Part shown: positions 19,608 through 28,721 of the stretch, piece after piece
Numbering within the stretch: the first letter of the stretch is position 1
How the letters are laid out: each line of letters begins with the position of its first letter
DNA from: Acinetobacter sp. B51(2017)
GTDB lineage: Bacteria; Pseudomonadota; Gammaproteobacteria; Pseudomonadales; Moraxellaceae
Assembly: GCF_003711395.1 (NCBI RefSeq)
Contig: NZ_PJRJ01000021.1
Coordinates: 1 to 47,780, forward strand
DNA length: 47,780 nucleotides
Direction of reading: 5' to 3'
The notes under the pieces: generated by a model
Told to the model about the DNA's origin: nothing
What the model saw: only the letters and a program-made list of their open reading frames with translations
Database searches by the model: none
Program-made: the position numbers and the translations under genes

Positions 19608-20142
19608 GTGTTTTACTCCGTTTTAAATAAGATTGCGCAACTTTTAAGTAAATATGCGCGGCACCAGAAAGTTTTTGTTTTAAAGATAACGATTGTGGGT
19701 ATTGCTTAACGGCCAGTTCCGCCAGTAATTTAGGCAAAATCAGTGCTTCCATTTTATTTAAACAACGCACCAAACGAATTGCATAGCTTAAATCACCATC
19801 TGCCACCATACGATCATTCGCAAAGGCTTGCGCTGTACTTTCTTGAAAAGAAAACACTAAAAAGGCATGGCTTAAATGTTTAAATTGAATGGTCAAATCA
19901 GGCTTTGCGGCATAATCTGTTAATAGCTCAAGCTCAGTGCTTTGGGTTACGCGGGCAACAAAAGCCGGACCTTGTGGAAAGACACTCATTGACAGGACAA
20001 AACCTGATGGAAATTTGCTTATCTCAGACTGAATTTCTTGATCGACTTGGCTGGCCATAACCAGACCACGGCCAATGACATCCATCATCAATTTAACGTA
20101 GATCTGCTGTAATGCCGGTTTGACGGCGCTTGCTGCAATCAC
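19600..20142 (-). CDS. Small SCP2-like protein coupled to the Fe-ADH gene
   Basis: This is a 180-residue protein with no signal peptide. The middle part (YAAKPDLTIQFKHLSHAFLVF and FANDRMVADGDLSYAIRLVR) resembles SCP2-type lipid-binding domains, where a similar 'D-L-x-I-x-F-K' strand is followed by a G-D helix; this assignment is tentative. The start is GTG with AGGA 8 bases upstream. Its 8-base overlap with the alcohol dehydrogenase gene suggests a shared job, perhaps presenting a hydrophobic substrate, but that is inference. Confidence 0.6.
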   Translation of the reverse strand: MIAASAVKPALQQIYVKLMMDVIGRGLVMASQVDQEIQSEISKFPSGFVLSMSVFPQGPAFVARVTQSTELELLTDYAAKPDLTIQFKHLSHAFLVFSFQESTAQAFANDRMVADGDLSYAIRLVRCLNKMEALILPKLLAELAVKQYPQSLSLKQKLSGAAHIYLKVAQSYLKRSKTHG

Positions 20143-20207
20143 AGGTGAATCCTTTTTTATAAAGATATATTTTTTAGTTGGAGGCCGAAGCCTCCGATTT
20201 TTTTAAT

Positions 20208-20867
20208 TTAGGCTTCAATCACTTGAATGTCACTAAAGTAACCGCTGGCGCGTAAACTTGCAATCATATCCAGGCATAAGTCGTCAAAACGTGGATAGTT
20301 TGGCACCAAGTCCATGACTCGTACCATTTCTAAGCCTGCATAACCACAAGGATTAATGGTATGAAAACCAAATAAGTCGCAGTCAATATTTAACGCTAAG
20401 CCGTGATAACTACGCCCTTTACGAATTTTAAAACCCAGTGAACCAATTTTACGCTCGGAAACATAAACCCCTGGTGCATCTGGTTTGGCATAGGCTTGAA
20501 TCCCATATTGATTGAGCAGTTCAATCATCAAGTTTTCTGCGTAGGTCACTAAAGTGCGCACATTCCAACCCAAACGGTTTAAGTCAAACATAAAATACGC
20601 CACCAATTGACCAGGGCCATGCCAAGTCACTTGACCACCACGGTCACTTTGCACCAAAGGAATATGGCTAGGCATTAACACATGCTCAGGCTTACCCGCC
20701 TGACCCTGCGTCAATACATCATGATGCTGTAAGATCCACAGTTCATCGGGCGTGTTTGCATCACGTTGTTCGGTCAAGCTTTTCATTTCTAAAAAGCGAT
20801 CTTGGTAAGGGGTTAACTCACGATAATGACGAATAATTAAAACAGGTTTGGCAGCAACATCTGTCAC
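20208..20867 (-). CDS. lipB: Octanoyl-[acyl-carrier-protein]:protein octanoyltransferase
   Basis: This 219-residue LipB transfers octanoyl groups from ACP to lipoyl domains, the first step of lipoate synthesis. The motif RGGQVTWHGPGQLVAYF, the catalytic Lys in GSLGFKIRKGRSYHG and the catalytic Cys in TINPCGYAGLEM are present. The N-terminus is a little longer than the shortest family members. It lies downstream of the ybeD-like gene, as in many gammaproteobacteria; lipA is not in the window. Confidence 0.95.
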   Translation of the reverse strand: MTDVAAKPVLIIRHYRELTPYQDRFLEMKSLTEQRDANTPDELWILQHHDVLTQGQAGKPEHVLMPSHIPLVQSDRGGQVTWHGPGQLVAYFMFDLNRLGWNVRTLVTYAENLMIELLNQYGIQAYAKPDAPGVYVSERKIGSLGFKIRKGRSYHGLALNIDCDLFGFHTINPCGYAGLEMVRVMDLVPNYPRFDDLCLDMIASLRASGYFSDIQVIEA

Positions 20868-20947
20868 AGCGTGTGTCCTATACAGCTAACAAGTGTTGCT
20901 GATTATAAGACGAATTGACTTAAAAAGGTGAGGGTAGAAAAGCGCAT

Positions 20948-20977
20948 AAAAGAACACGCCCGTAGGCGTGTTCTTTA
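20948..20977 (-). terminator. Terminator after the ybeD-like gene
   Basis: The perfect 12-bp stem AAAGAACACGCC / GGCGTGTTCTTT with loop CGTA lies between the ybeD-like stop and lipB, so lipB probably has its own promoter or depends on read-through. Confidence 0.85.
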
Positions 20978-20981
20978 GGGG

Positions 20982-21278
20982 TTATAGCGCTGTTTTAATC
21001 AGTGGGCAAGCTGCAAGGTCTGCATAGACCGCATGTACTTGTTCTAGCTCTTCAAAACGCAGCTGGGCAGTTAGAGAATGATACTTACCTGTGCGTGAAG
21101 GCGTTATGGTCATGCTGCTGCCATCAAAATCTGGAAAATGTTTTACGAAAATCTCAGTTACAGCTACGTGTAACTCGGCACCTGCAAGACCAATCAATTT
21201 AATTGGATAGTCCATAGGGAAGACCCATAGATCTTCTTGCAGTTCGCGTGATGGAGTACGATTGGTCATGTCAATCAT
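20982..21278 (-). CDS. YbeD-like protein (DUF493 family)
   Basis: This 98-residue protein resembles E. coli YbeD, a small ferredoxin-like alpha/beta fold protein usually encoded next to lipB. Segments LWVFPMDYPIKLIGLAG and YHSLTAQLRFEELEQVHAVY are typical. Function is not established; the location suggests a link to lipoate metabolism. The start at 21278 has AGAGG 6 bases upstream. Confidence 0.87.
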   Translation of the reverse strand: MIDMTNRTPSRELQEDLWVFPMDYPIKLIGLAGAELHVAVTEIFVKHFPDFDGSSMTITPSRTGKYHSLTAQLRFEELEQVHAVYADLAACPLIKTAL

Positions 21279-21295
21279 GGGATACCTCTAGATTA

Positions 21296-21322
21296 AAAAT
21301 ACCTGCACTAAGCAGGTATTTT
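21296..21322 (-). terminator. Terminator after rpoD
   Basis: The stem AATACCTGC / GCAGGTATT with loop ACTAA is flanked by A/T-runs, between the rpoD stop and the ybeD-like start. Confidence 0.85.
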
Positions 21323-21394
21323 GATGTATGCGCTAATACTCATATTATGGGGCAGTTTGCCCCATATTCAAGAGCGTATTGTCTTAGCGATAGA

Positions 21395-23287
21395 TTAGTC
21401 ATTCTCAAGGAATGAACGCAGATGTTCTGAGCGTGAAGGATGACGTAATTTACGTAATGCTTTCGCTTCAATCTGACGGATACGTTCACGCGTCACGTCA
21501 AACTGTTTACCCACTTCTTCTAATGTATGGTCAGTTGGCATATCAATACCAAAACGCATTTTTAAGACTTTCGCTTCACGTTCAGTTAAGTTTTCTAACA
21601 CTTCACGAGTTGCTTCTTTTAAGCCTTCAGACGTTGCCGCATCAATTGGAGAAGTAATGTTGCTGTCTTCAATGAAGTCACCTAAATGTGAATCTTCATC
21701 ATCACCAATTGGGGTTTCCATCGAAATCGGCTCTTTGGCGATTTTCAGTACTTTACGTACTTTCACTTCGTCCATTTCTAAACGTTCACCGAGTTCTTCA
21801 GGTGTTGGTTCACGACCCATTTCTTGTAACAATTGACGCGAAACACGGTTAATTTTGTTAATGGTTTCGATCATATGCACTGGAATACGGATAGTACGCG
21901 CTTGGTCAGCAATCGAGCGGGTAATTGCCTGACGAATCCACCATGTTGCATAAGTTGAGAACTTATAACCACGGCGGTATTCAAACTTATCTACCGCTTT
22001 CATCAAGCCGATGTTACCTTCTTGAATTAAATCCAAGAATTGAAGACCACGGTTGGTATATTTCTTGGCAATCGAAATCACCAAACGTAAGTTGGCTTCG
22101 ACCATTTCTTTTTTGGCACGGCGCGCTTTGGCTTCGCCAACCGCCATACGTTTGGAAATGTCTTTGATGTCTTTAACGCTTAAGCCCAGTTCTTTTTCGA
22201 TATCCGCAATCTTTTGTTGGAACGCTAAAATATCAGGGCGAACTTTTTCAAGATAGCCTTTTTGATCTGGGCTGGCTTTGGCAATTTGCTCATCTAACCA
22301 TGCAAAGTTTGACTCTTGACCTGGGAAAGAGGTACGGAACTGAGTACGGTCCATACGACCACGGCGGATCGCATAACGCATCACTTCACGTTCAGAGGCA
22401 CGGATTGAATCATGCGTACCACGAATCATTTCTGAAATTAAATCAAAAAGACGCGGGGTAAATTTAAACATCATAAACACAGTTGCAAGTGCTTCTAAAG
22501 CTTCATTAGCTTCAGCGCTGTTACGACCATGTTTTTCAATCACGCTCTTGGTGTTTTTCCACGCGTCAGACAACTCAGCAAAACGTGCTTTAGCAATCTC
22601 AGGATCAGGACCTGAATCGGCTTCAGAATCATCATCGCTTTCAGATTCTTCTTCTTCGTCATCATCGTCAAGTTTGACATCTTTGGTTGGCTTAGTCGTA
22701 GATGTTTCTTCATCATCGTCTAAGTCCGCATCGTCTTCTAAAACTTCAGGAATATCTTCATCAGTTTCTGGGTCTAAATAACCAGATAAAATGTCAGCAA
22801 GACGACGTTCGCCTGCAACATAGTCATTATATTCTTGGAGTACAACTTCAACTGCATTTGGCCAATAAGCAATTGAATTGAGAACGTCGCGAATCCCTTC
22901 TTCAATACGTTTGGCAATGCTGATCTCGCCTTCACGCGTTAAAAGCTCAACTGTACCCATTTCACGCATATACATACGTACAGGGTCAGTGGTACGGCCG
23001 GGCTCATTTTCTACCGAGGCGAGTACCGCAGCCGCTTCTTCTTCAGCCACTTCATCGGCTGCATCAGCATTGTTCGAATCGAACATGGTGTCATCAGATT
23101 CAGGCGCACGTTCATGCACTGGAATACCGACGTCTTGAAGCATTTGAATAATGTCTTCAATCTGTTCACTTTCCGTGATTGAGTCTGGGAGATGATCGTT
23201 AACCTCAGCGTACGTTAAGTAACCTTGCTCTTTGCCTCGGCTAATCAGCGCCGCTACTTGAGAAGTAGGGGAAGTCATATCGCTCAT
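21395..23287 (-). CDS. rpoD: RNA polymerase primary sigma factor (sigma-70)
   Basis: This is the 630-residue housekeeping sigma factor. Region 1.1 is at the N-terminus (about 5-80). A very acidic, low-complexity non-conserved stretch occurs at about 170-220. Region 2, which melts the -10 element, contains [19 protein letters not shown] and [20 protein letters not shown]. The region 4.2 helix-turn-helix for the -35 element is [20 protein letters not shown]. All core parts are complete. It is followed by its own terminator at 21296-21322. Two possible ATGs lie 9 bases apart; the first is used and gives the family N-terminus. Confidence 0.98.
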   Translation of the reverse strand: MSDMTSPTSQVAALISRGKEQGYLTYAEVNDHLPDSITESEQIEDIIQMLQDVGIPVHERAPESDDTMFDSNNADAADEVAEEEAAAVLASVENEPGRTTDPVRMYMREMGTVELLTREGEISIAKRIEEGIRDVLNSIAYWPNAVEVVLQEYNDYVAGERRLADILSGYLDPETDEDIPEVLEDDADLDDDEETSTTKPTKDVKLDDDDEEEESESDDDSEADSGPDPEIAKARFAELSDAWKNTKSVIEKHGRNSAEANEALEALATVFMMFKFTPRLFDLISEMIRGTHDSIRASEREVMRYAIRRGRMDRTQFRTSFPGQESNFAWLDEQIAKASPDQKGYLEKVRPDILAFQQKIADIEKELGLSVKDIKDISKRMAVGEAKARRAKKEMVEANLRLVISIAKKYTNRGLQFLDLIQEGNIGLMKAVDKFEYRRGYKFSTYATWWIRQAITRSIADQARTIRIPVHMIETINKINRVSRQLLQEMGREPTPEELGERLEMDEVKVRKVLKIAKEPISMETPIGDDEDSHLGDFIEDSNITSPIDAATSEGLKEATREVLENLTEREAKVLKMRFGIDMPTDHTLEEVGKQFDVTRERIRQIEAKALRKLRHPSRSEHLRSFLEND

Positions 23288-23646
23288 CTTTGCTTACTCT
23301 TCATTGAATCTGTGGCAGTAAAAAACCGTGCATGATAGCACAATTCTCAAAAATAGTTTTTGAATTGATCGCTCAGGCATGATTTATAAATATATAGTTA
23401 CAGTACAATATGGGGATGCTTGTTTAAATTACAAGCTTAAAATGCTGTATGACTGTAAATCTATATGTATATTAGCATGTTTAGCACGGATGCATTCTGT
23501 GTGCAAAAAATACACAAAAAAATAGCCTAAAAACAAGTGTAAAATGGTAAATTTAAATTAGGTTGTATAATAAAACTTGACAATATAAAAAAAGGCAGAT
23601 AAATAGCGCCTAGACCCATTACATTTTTTCATTAGAGGTAGTTTTA
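23288..23646. promoter_or_regulatory. Divergent AT-rich region between rpoD and the small acidic gene
   Basis: About 360 bases without a gene. On the plus strand, TTGACA (23577-23582) and TAAATA (23600-23605) are separated by 17 bases, a good sigma-70 promoter for the gene at 23647. The rest is AT-rich, and should hold the rpoD promoter, but no site for it is convincing to me. Confidence 0.6.
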
Positions 23647-23853
23647 GTGTCTTCGACAGATTTTGAACTAGATGATAGCTACGGTGATGATGATGTTAGT
23701 TTTGAAGAGGCCTCAACTAAGCTGAGTGCTAAAGAGTCGTTGGAAAAACGCCGCCTCATCGATGAATTACTCGCGCAACGTCGTTTAGAACGTGAACTTA
23801 AAGAATTTGATTACGACATCGACGATGATGATGACTTTGACGATGAAGATTAA
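23647..23853 (+). CDS. Small acidic protein, PA3496-like family
   Basis: This 68-residue cytoplasmic protein has a charged helix (KESLEKRRLIDELLAQRRLE) between acidic tails, ending in a nearly pure Asp/Glu stretch. It resembles the small P. aeruginosa PA3496-type proteins, whose role is unclear. The start is GTG with AGAGG 8 bases upstream, and a consensus promoter lies 42 bases before it, which supports a real gene despite its size. Confidence 0.75.
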   Translation: MSSTDFELDDSYGDDDVSFEEASTKLSAKESLEKRRLIDELLAQRRLERELKEFDYDIDDDDDFDDED

Positions 23854-23925
23854 TCAATTTCAATGTGGCATGGCTTAAATAAATGCTATGCTAAACCTTT
23901 CGATATTTCTAAGTTTGGATATTAG

Positions 23926-24450
23926 ATGAGTGCTTTTGATTTAGACCAGTTAAGTGAATATCTAGATGGTGACCAAAATGAATACGGTCTAGATTTTGCT
24001 GCAACACATGGTTTTTTATGTGCCATTGCAGTTGGCCCTCAGTTTGACAAATGGTTAGATGAGCTGTTTGAAGGCAATCAGAAAAAGGTTCCAGCAGAAA
24101 TCATCGCACAGGTTAAGGCATGGTTAGAGTCAATTCGCCAAAGCTTGGCCAATGAAGAAGGCATTGAGTTTCCTTTTGAAATTGAAGAAGCAGATACTGA
24201 ATCAAGTTTAGGTGACTGGAGCGTTGGCTTTGTTGACGCAATGTTCTTAAATGAAGAAGCATGGTTTACCGATGAGTTTGAAGAACAATTGGTTGACTTA
24301 ACTTTACCGATTATGGTGTTCAGTGGCATTGATGAAGAAGATCCACAAATGGAATCATTCCGCCGTAATGGCCAGTTGATGGATGAGTTAGCGGAAGAAA
24401 TTCCAGATAACTTAAATGAAATTTATTTGATGTATCACACACCAAACTAA
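23926..24450 (+). CDS. UPF0149 (YecA/YgfB) family protein
   Basis: This 174-residue acidic protein shows the YgfB/YecA N-terminal pattern (SEYLDGDQNEYGLDFAATHGFLCAIAVGP), followed by DWSVGFVDAMFLNEEAW. Family members are small helical proteins; some have a SEC-C zinc tail, which is absent here. Function is not established. It lies 72 bases after the small acidic gene and is probably cotranscribed; a terminator follows. Confidence 0.82.
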   Translation: MSAFDLDQLSEYLDGDQNEYGLDFAATHGFLCAIAVGPQFDKWLDELFEGNQKKVPAEIIAQVKAWLESIRQSLANEEGIEFPFEIEEADTESSLGDWSVGFVDAMFLNEEAWFTDEFEEQLVDLTLPIMVFSGIDEEDPQMESFRRNGQLMDELAEEIPDNLNEIYLMYHTPN

Positions 24451-24460
24451 GTTTGAGCCT

Positions 24461-24488
24461 AAAAAAAGCACCTCAGGGTGCTTTTTTT
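24461..24488 (+). terminator. Bidirectional terminator between the UPF0149 and glycine-zipper genes
   Basis: The stem AGCACC / GGTGCT with loop TCAG lies between an A-run and a T-run, so it works for both converging genes. Confidence 0.9.
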
Positions 24489-24493
24489 ATTGC

Positions 24494-25165
24494 CTATTTA
24501 AGCCGTTGCCAAGCATCTTGGCTGGCGTGTTTGGCTTGTTGCCAAGTTAAACGTGATTCGCCTTTAACTTGTTGCCATTTGTGCTCTAGCTGCGCTTCTA
24601 CTTGACTAAATGAAGTATCCGCAGGGTGCAAGCGCCTTTCTTCATAACCTAAACGATAGGCCTGTTGATAATCACGTTGGTAGCTTATATCTGGATATTG
24701 ATTTAAGGTCTGTTGGTAATAAGGCATATTTACGCTTTGCTCGCGCCAATAATGGTCTTCTTCGGTCGGATTGATGGCTTCAGCGGCACCTTTGCCCGCC
24801 AGTCCACCGACCACTGCACCGACCACACCGCCAACCACTGCGCCTACAGGACCACCGACTGCACCGATAGCCGCCCCAGCAGCAGCACCACCTGCTGCAC
24901 CCACGCCTGTACCAATGGGATGAGCTCCAGGTTCACCACTGAGCGGGTCGGCATTTAAATGCTGGCTTTGTTGATCATTTAAATTATTTTCAATGCCTTG
25001 ATCGACATTAGCATGCAGAGGATGGGTTTCTACAATACCATCTCCTGTAGGTATATCTGTGTTTAGCGACTGCGCTTGGATGGCATCAGCGGCCAATTTC
25101 TGGCGTTGTTCTGGGCTTAAATTTTGGTTGATTTCATTCACATCTGGACGGTGTTGGTCTGTCAT
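24494..25165 (-). CDS. Glycine-zipper domain protein
   Basis: A 223-residue protein of unknown function. Residues about 85-128 form a glycine/alanine repeat (GVGAAGGAAAGAAIGAVGG and onwards) that is a glycine-zipper, a pattern of membrane-inserting or oligomerising segments. No signal peptide is visible; the N-terminal 80 residues are hydrophilic and Gln/Asn-rich, and the C-terminal part has Tyr/Gln-rich (YQQTLNQYPDISYQRDYQQ) and Trp-Gln stretches reminiscent of stress-response or CsbD-like proteins. AGG lies 8 bases upstream of the ATG. Confidence 0.7.
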   Translation of the reverse strand: MTDQHRPDVNEINQNLSPEQRQKLAADAIQAQSLNTDIPTGDGIVETHPLHANVDQGIENNLNDQQSQHLNADPLSGEPGAHPIGTGVGAAGGAAAGAAIGAVGGPVGAVVGGVVGAVVGGLAGKGAAEAINPTEEDHYWREQSVNMPYYQQTLNQYPDISYQRDYQQAYRLGYEERRLHPADTSFSQVEAQLEHKWQQVKGESRLTWQQAKHASQDAWQRLK

Positions 25166-25281
25166 GAGGGTTACCTACCTTGGTTATTTTGTATGCTTTA
25201 CACTAAAGCAATTTGTAGCAATAGATGAAGGTAGAAAGGTAGCAACTGGTTACAGCAGGTATATTGTGTTGGTTTTTTGGC

Positions 25282-25896
25282 TCAAGTTTTATGTTTACGT
25301 TGCCAACGACGATAAAAAATCACTGCAATAATCAGTAGCACAATGCCGAGGATGACATAACCGACTTGATTAAAAATTTGCTGCATCAGTGCTTGGTTTT
25401 CGCCAAAGTAAAATCCGACACAGGCTAAAAAAGTCGTCCAAATAATCGTACCTAAGCTGCTAAATAGCATGAATTTCCAAAATGGCATGCGACTCATACC
25501 CGCAGGAACACTAATTAAAGAGCGTACCGCGGGCACCATACGTCCAAAAAATACAATGCGATGACCGTATTGTTCAAACCATGCTAATGATTTTTTAACA
25601 TCATCAGATTTAATAAATAAATATTTACCATAACGATCAACAAAACGGAAAATTGCAGCATGACTAAATTGATAGCCGATCCAATATAAAAGTGCTGCTG
25701 CCAGCATAGAACCTAAGCTACCTGCCAAAATTACCCCAATCAGTGTCAGGCTACCTTGTGATGCTGAGTAACCCGCAGAAGGCATAATAATTTCAGAAGG
25801 AATGGGGGGGAAGACATTGTCTAGGAACATCAAAAGGGCAATGCCCAAATAGCCCAAGCGTTCCATAATGCCAATAATCCAAGCAGTCAAATTCAT
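25282..25896 (-). CDS. DedA family membrane protein
   Basis: This 204-residue polytopic inner-membrane protein of the DedA/SNARE-associated family has the typical N-terminus MFLDNVFPPIPSEIIMPSAG and the re-entrant segment FFGRMVPAVRSLISVPAGMSRM with the conserved arginines. DedA proteins are linked to undecaprenyl phosphate or phosphatidylethanolamine flipping and to membrane-potential maintenance and peptide resistance. The precise substrate here is unknown. The 117-base gap before the glycine-zipper gene makes cotranscription uncertain. Confidence 0.9.
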   Translation of the reverse strand: MNLTAWIIGIMERLGYLGIALLMFLDNVFPPIPSEIIMPSAGYSASQGSLTLIGVILAGSLGSMLAAALLYWIGYQFSHAAIFRFVDRYGKYLFIKSDDVKKSLAWFEQYGHRIVFFGRMVPAVRSLISVPAGMSRMPFWKFMLFSSLGTIIWTTFLACVGFYFGENQALMQQIFNQVGYVILGIVLLIIAVIFYRRWQRKHKT

Positions 25897-25971
25897 AAAA
25901 TATAGAGAGAAATAGACAGTCGATCTATATTAGGCAGCTTTTGCGCTGAGATAAAGCCTGATTAAGTAAAT

Positions 25972-26000
25972 AAAAAAGCCCGCAAGATGCGGGCTTTTTT
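25972..26000 (-). terminator. Terminator after trhO
   Basis: The stem GCCCGCA / TGCGGGC with loop AGA is flanked by A- and T-runs, placed after the trhO stop. Confidence 0.9.
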
Positions 26001-26010
26001 TAAATACCAC

Positions 26011-26943
26011 TTAGAGGCGTTTACGTTTTGCTGCGGCAATTTGTGATTGACGCATACGGAAACCTTCTTTTTGCTTCTCAGAGGTTTTGTCGATGCAATA
26101 CACGCAAGAAACACCGTGTTCATAGCTTGGTAATGCCACTTCTTCAGGCAGTAACGGCCAACCACACGCGTGACACTTGGTATTTTGACCTTCTTCGACA
26201 CCGTGTGTAACTGCGGTACGACCGTCAAATACGAAGCATTCGCCTTCCCACATACTTTCTTCAGGTGGGGTTTCTTCTAAGTATTTTAAAATACCGCCTT
26301 TAAGGTGATAAACCTCAGTGAAGCCTTCTTGTAACAGCAATGAAGTTGATTTTTCACAGCGAATACCACCTGTACAGAACATGGCAATTTTCTTGTCTTT
26401 GTGCTGTTCAAGGTTGTTTTTTACATATTCTGGGAATTCACGGAATGATTCAGTTTTTGGATCAATCGCGCCTTTAAAGGTACCCGCTTTATATTCATAA
26501 TCGTTACGTGTATCGACCAAAATAACGTCGTCACGGGCAATTAATTCGTTCCATTCTTTTGGATCAAGATAATGACCGACCAAGTCACGCGGCTTAACCG
26601 GCACACCCAAGGTCACGATTTCTTTTTTCAATTTAATTTTCATTTTACGGAATGGTTTTTCAGAGCTGTCAGACTCTTTGTATTCCATTTCGTTAAAACC
26701 TTCGTTTAAAAGGAATTGATGAATCGTGTCAATGGCTGCGCGATCACCGGCAACTGTACCGTTGATGCCTTCGCTAGCTACAATCAGAGTACCGCAAAGA
26801 TTGATGGTTTTTACCAAGTCTAAAAGACGTTGTTGCAGATCAGCCGGATCTTGAACTTCTTTAAATTGGTAAAGTGCTGCAACAACCCAATTAACGGTCG
26901 CTTGCTGTTCTACAGGTGCAAGCTGTTCTACAGTAGCGTTCAT
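26011..26943 (-). CDS. trhO: TrhO, tRNA uridine-34 hydroxylase (rhodanese-like)
   Basis: This 310-residue protein (YceA family) catalyses oxygen-dependent 5-hydroxylation of uridine 34 in some tRNAs. An N-terminal ferredoxin-like domain (about 15-110) precedes a rhodanese domain with the active-site loop MFCTGGIRCEKSTSLLLQEG containing the reactive Cys. A C-terminal Cys motif (CHACGWPLL and CVYCIDKT) could bind a metal. The start has GGAG upstream. Confidence 0.93.
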   Translation of the reverse strand: MNATVEQLAPVEQQATVNWVVAALYQFKEVQDPADLQQRLLDLVKTINLCGTLIVASEGINGTVAGDRAAIDTIHQFLLNEGFNEMEYKESDSSEKPFRKMKIKLKKEIVTLGVPVKPRDLVGHYLDPKEWNELIARDDVILVDTRNDYEYKAGTFKGAIDPKTESFREFPEYVKNNLEQHKDKKIAMFCTGGIRCEKSTSLLLQEGFTEVYHLKGGILKYLEETPPEESMWEGECFVFDGRTAVTHGVEEGQNTKCHACGWPLLPEEVALPSYEHGVSCVYCIDKTSEKQKEGFRMRQSQIAAAKRKRL

Positions 26944-27102
26944 GGAGACTCCAAATGTAGCTAGTAAATTCTAAAGCGCGCATTTTAACTGAAATTTGGC
27001 CTAGATTCAAAATTTCCATACAAAAAATATGCCTTTTTAAAGTTGCTCGCTCAGGCTATGCTAGGCGCGCTAAATCTTAAGGCAAAATGTGGAGTTTTTA
27101 TT

Positions 27103-27597
27103 TTGAGCAATGAGCGTCGAATTGCCTCTTTAACCCCGTGTGCAGGACGTTGTTCTACGGTATTTGGTGATTTAGTTTGTCGCGGATGCCGACGTTTTAG
27201 CCATGAAGTGATTCATTGGAATCAATATAGTGCTGAGCAGCATGCTGCTGTTTGGAATCGCTTAGATGCGCAATTAGACCAGATTTTAGTGCCGATGTTG
27301 CCGCATGCAAATTTAGTGCACGTTGAGGGCTTTATACAGTCGAAACGGGTGCGTTTACGCCCTAATGCGAGCCGTGGACGTAAGTTATATCATGCGCTAA
27401 AGCTGTGTGAGAAAAACCGCCATTTTACCGATGATAGCGGTTTAGGTATTCATTATAAGCAGGTACGTCCGTTGTGGGATGAGTTTGAGCGCCGCGTTTT
27501 GGCACTGGCCAATGCCTCTTATGATCTGGCTTTTGTACGTGCTAAGGGCATTCGTTATCATTTGTTGCAAGGCAAAATCGAAATTGAAAAGATTTAA
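27103..27597 (+). CDS. DUF1289-containing protein with a long C-terminal extension
   Basis: A 164-residue cytoplasmic protein. The N-terminus carries the DUF1289 cysteine motif (TPCAGRCSTVFGDLVCRGC), four cysteines that could bind an Fe-S cluster or zinc. DUF1289 proteins are often only about 60-80 residues, so the 100-residue helical remainder is a lineage-specific part. An upstream TTG (27043) and ATG (27058) are in frame, but TTG at 27103 has GGAG 8 bases before it and directly gives MSNERRIASLTPC. The N-terminus therefore remains uncertain. Confidence 0.75.
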   Translation: MSNERRIASLTPCAGRCSTVFGDLVCRGCRRFSHEVIHWNQYSAEQHAAVWNRLDAQLDQILVPMLPHANLVHVEGFIQSKRVRLRPNASRGRKLYHALKLCEKNRHFTDDSGLGIHYKQVRPLWDEFERRVLALANASYDLAFVRAKGIRYHLLQGKIEIEKI

Positions 27598-27610
27598 ACC
27601 CGTTGCCCAC

Positions 27611-27641
27611 AAAAAAAGCTCGCCAATTGCGAGCTTTTTTT
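27611..27641 (+). terminator. Bidirectional terminator between the DUF1289 gene and panD
   Basis: The stem AGCTCGC / GCGAGCT with loop CAATT is flanked by runs of A and T, and serves two converging genes. Confidence 0.92.
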
Positions 27642-27655
27642 AGTGCTTAAAAAAT

Positions 27656-28036
27656 TTAAGCCACTTGTACCGGAATACAATTTGCGGTGTGATTCACAGT
27701 ATTGTCTGGGTTAGCATAAACCAAACGTGGTTGATGTAGAGCCGCTTCGACTTCGTTAAAGTCACCAAAAGTGGCAATAATCACTAAGTCACCCACATCT
27801 GCTTGATGCGCAGCGCCGCCATTGACAGAAATCATACCTGAATCATTTTCACCACGAATCGCATAGGTGGTGAAGCGTTTGCCATTGGTAACATTCCAGA
27901 CGTGAATTTCTTCGTATTCACGAATGCCGGCCAAATCCATTAACGTGCCGTCAATCGCACATGAGCCTTCGTAATGTAGTTCTGCATGAGTCACCACTGC
28001 ACGGTGAATTTTGCATTTGAGTAAACGAGACAGCAT
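27656..28036 (-). CDS. panD: Aspartate 1-decarboxylase
   Basis: This 126-residue pro-enzyme makes beta-alanine from L-aspartate for pantothenate and coenzyme A. The self-cleavage site HYEGSCAID is at Gly24-Ser25, where Ser25 becomes the pyruvoyl group. The frame extends upstream to 28081, but [14 protein letters not shown] is the conserved N-terminus and the ATG at 28036 has GGAG about 6 bases upstream. It follows pth on the same strand. Confidence 0.95.
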   Translation of the reverse strand: MLSRLLKCKIHRAVVTHAELHYEGSCAIDGTLMDLAGIREYEEIHVWNVTNGKRFTTYAIRGENDSGMISVNGGAAHQADVGDLVIIATFGDFNEVEAALHQPRLVYANPDNTVNHTANCIPVQVA

Positions 28037-28123
28037 ATCAGCTCCCAATTCATCCATTAATTTTGATGCGCACCAGCGCACCGCATTGTGCTTGTAAAAT
28101 ACACAATGCGCAACAGGATAAAT

Positions 28124-28702
28124 TTAAGGCTTATAAGCGTTAATTTGATTCATGGCTGGCTGAATATCGCCATTCACCAATAATTTGATTTGCGCGAGGG
28201 CATGATGAATCGCATCGTCCATTAAGTTTTGTTCACTGCTTGGGGCTTTACCCAAGACATGACCAGACACTTTATCTTTGGCACCAGGATGACCGATCCC
28301 AATACGTAGACGATGGAAATTTGGACCTGTATGCGGCACGATATCGCGTAAACCGTTATGACCGCCATGACCACCACCTGTTTTCAGGCGAATAATACCG
28401 GGGTTCATATCCAGTTCATCATGGGCGATGAGCATACTTTCAGGCGCAATATTATAGAATTTAGCGTAAGGCACGACACTTTTACCAGATAGGTTCATAA
28501 AAGTCGTCGGCAATAGCAATCGAACGTCTTGACCTTCGATCGTACCACGGCCGCTAATGCCGTTAAATTTGGGGTCGTTTTTTAAATTGATACCATAACG
28601 TTCTGCAAGGCGTTCCACAAACCAGAAGCCTGCATTATGGCGGGTTTGGGCGTATTCCCGACCGGGATTGCCCAAACCAACAATTAGCGAAAGATTAGCC
28701 AC
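28124..28702 (-). CDS. pth: Peptidyl-tRNA hydrolase
   Basis: This 192-residue Pth cleaves peptidyl-tRNA released from stalled ribosomes. The motif GLGNPGREYAQTRHNAGFWFVE carries the catalytic His22 and Asn23; HDELDMNPGIIRLKTGGGHG contains the substrate-binding Asp. It is a typical length. It lies 19 bases after rplY, as in the conserved prs-rplY-pth order of gammaproteobacteria. Confidence 0.96.
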   Translation of the reverse strand: MANLSLIVGLGNPGREYAQTRHNAGFWFVERLAERYGINLKNDPKFNGISGRGTIEGQDVRLLLPTTFMNLSGKSVVPYAKFYNIAPESMLIAHDELDMNPGIIRLKTGGGHGGHNGLRDIVPHTGPNFHRLRIGIGHPGAKDKVSGHVLGKAPSSEQNLMDDAIHHALAQIKLLVNGDIQPAMNQINAYKP

Positions 28703-28721
28703 TAATTACACCAATAAACAC

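Noticed and set aside
22548..22781. Ser-rich frame opposite rpoD
   Set aside because: It is the complement of the acidic Asp/Glu tract of RpoD, which gives poly-Ser by codon complement.
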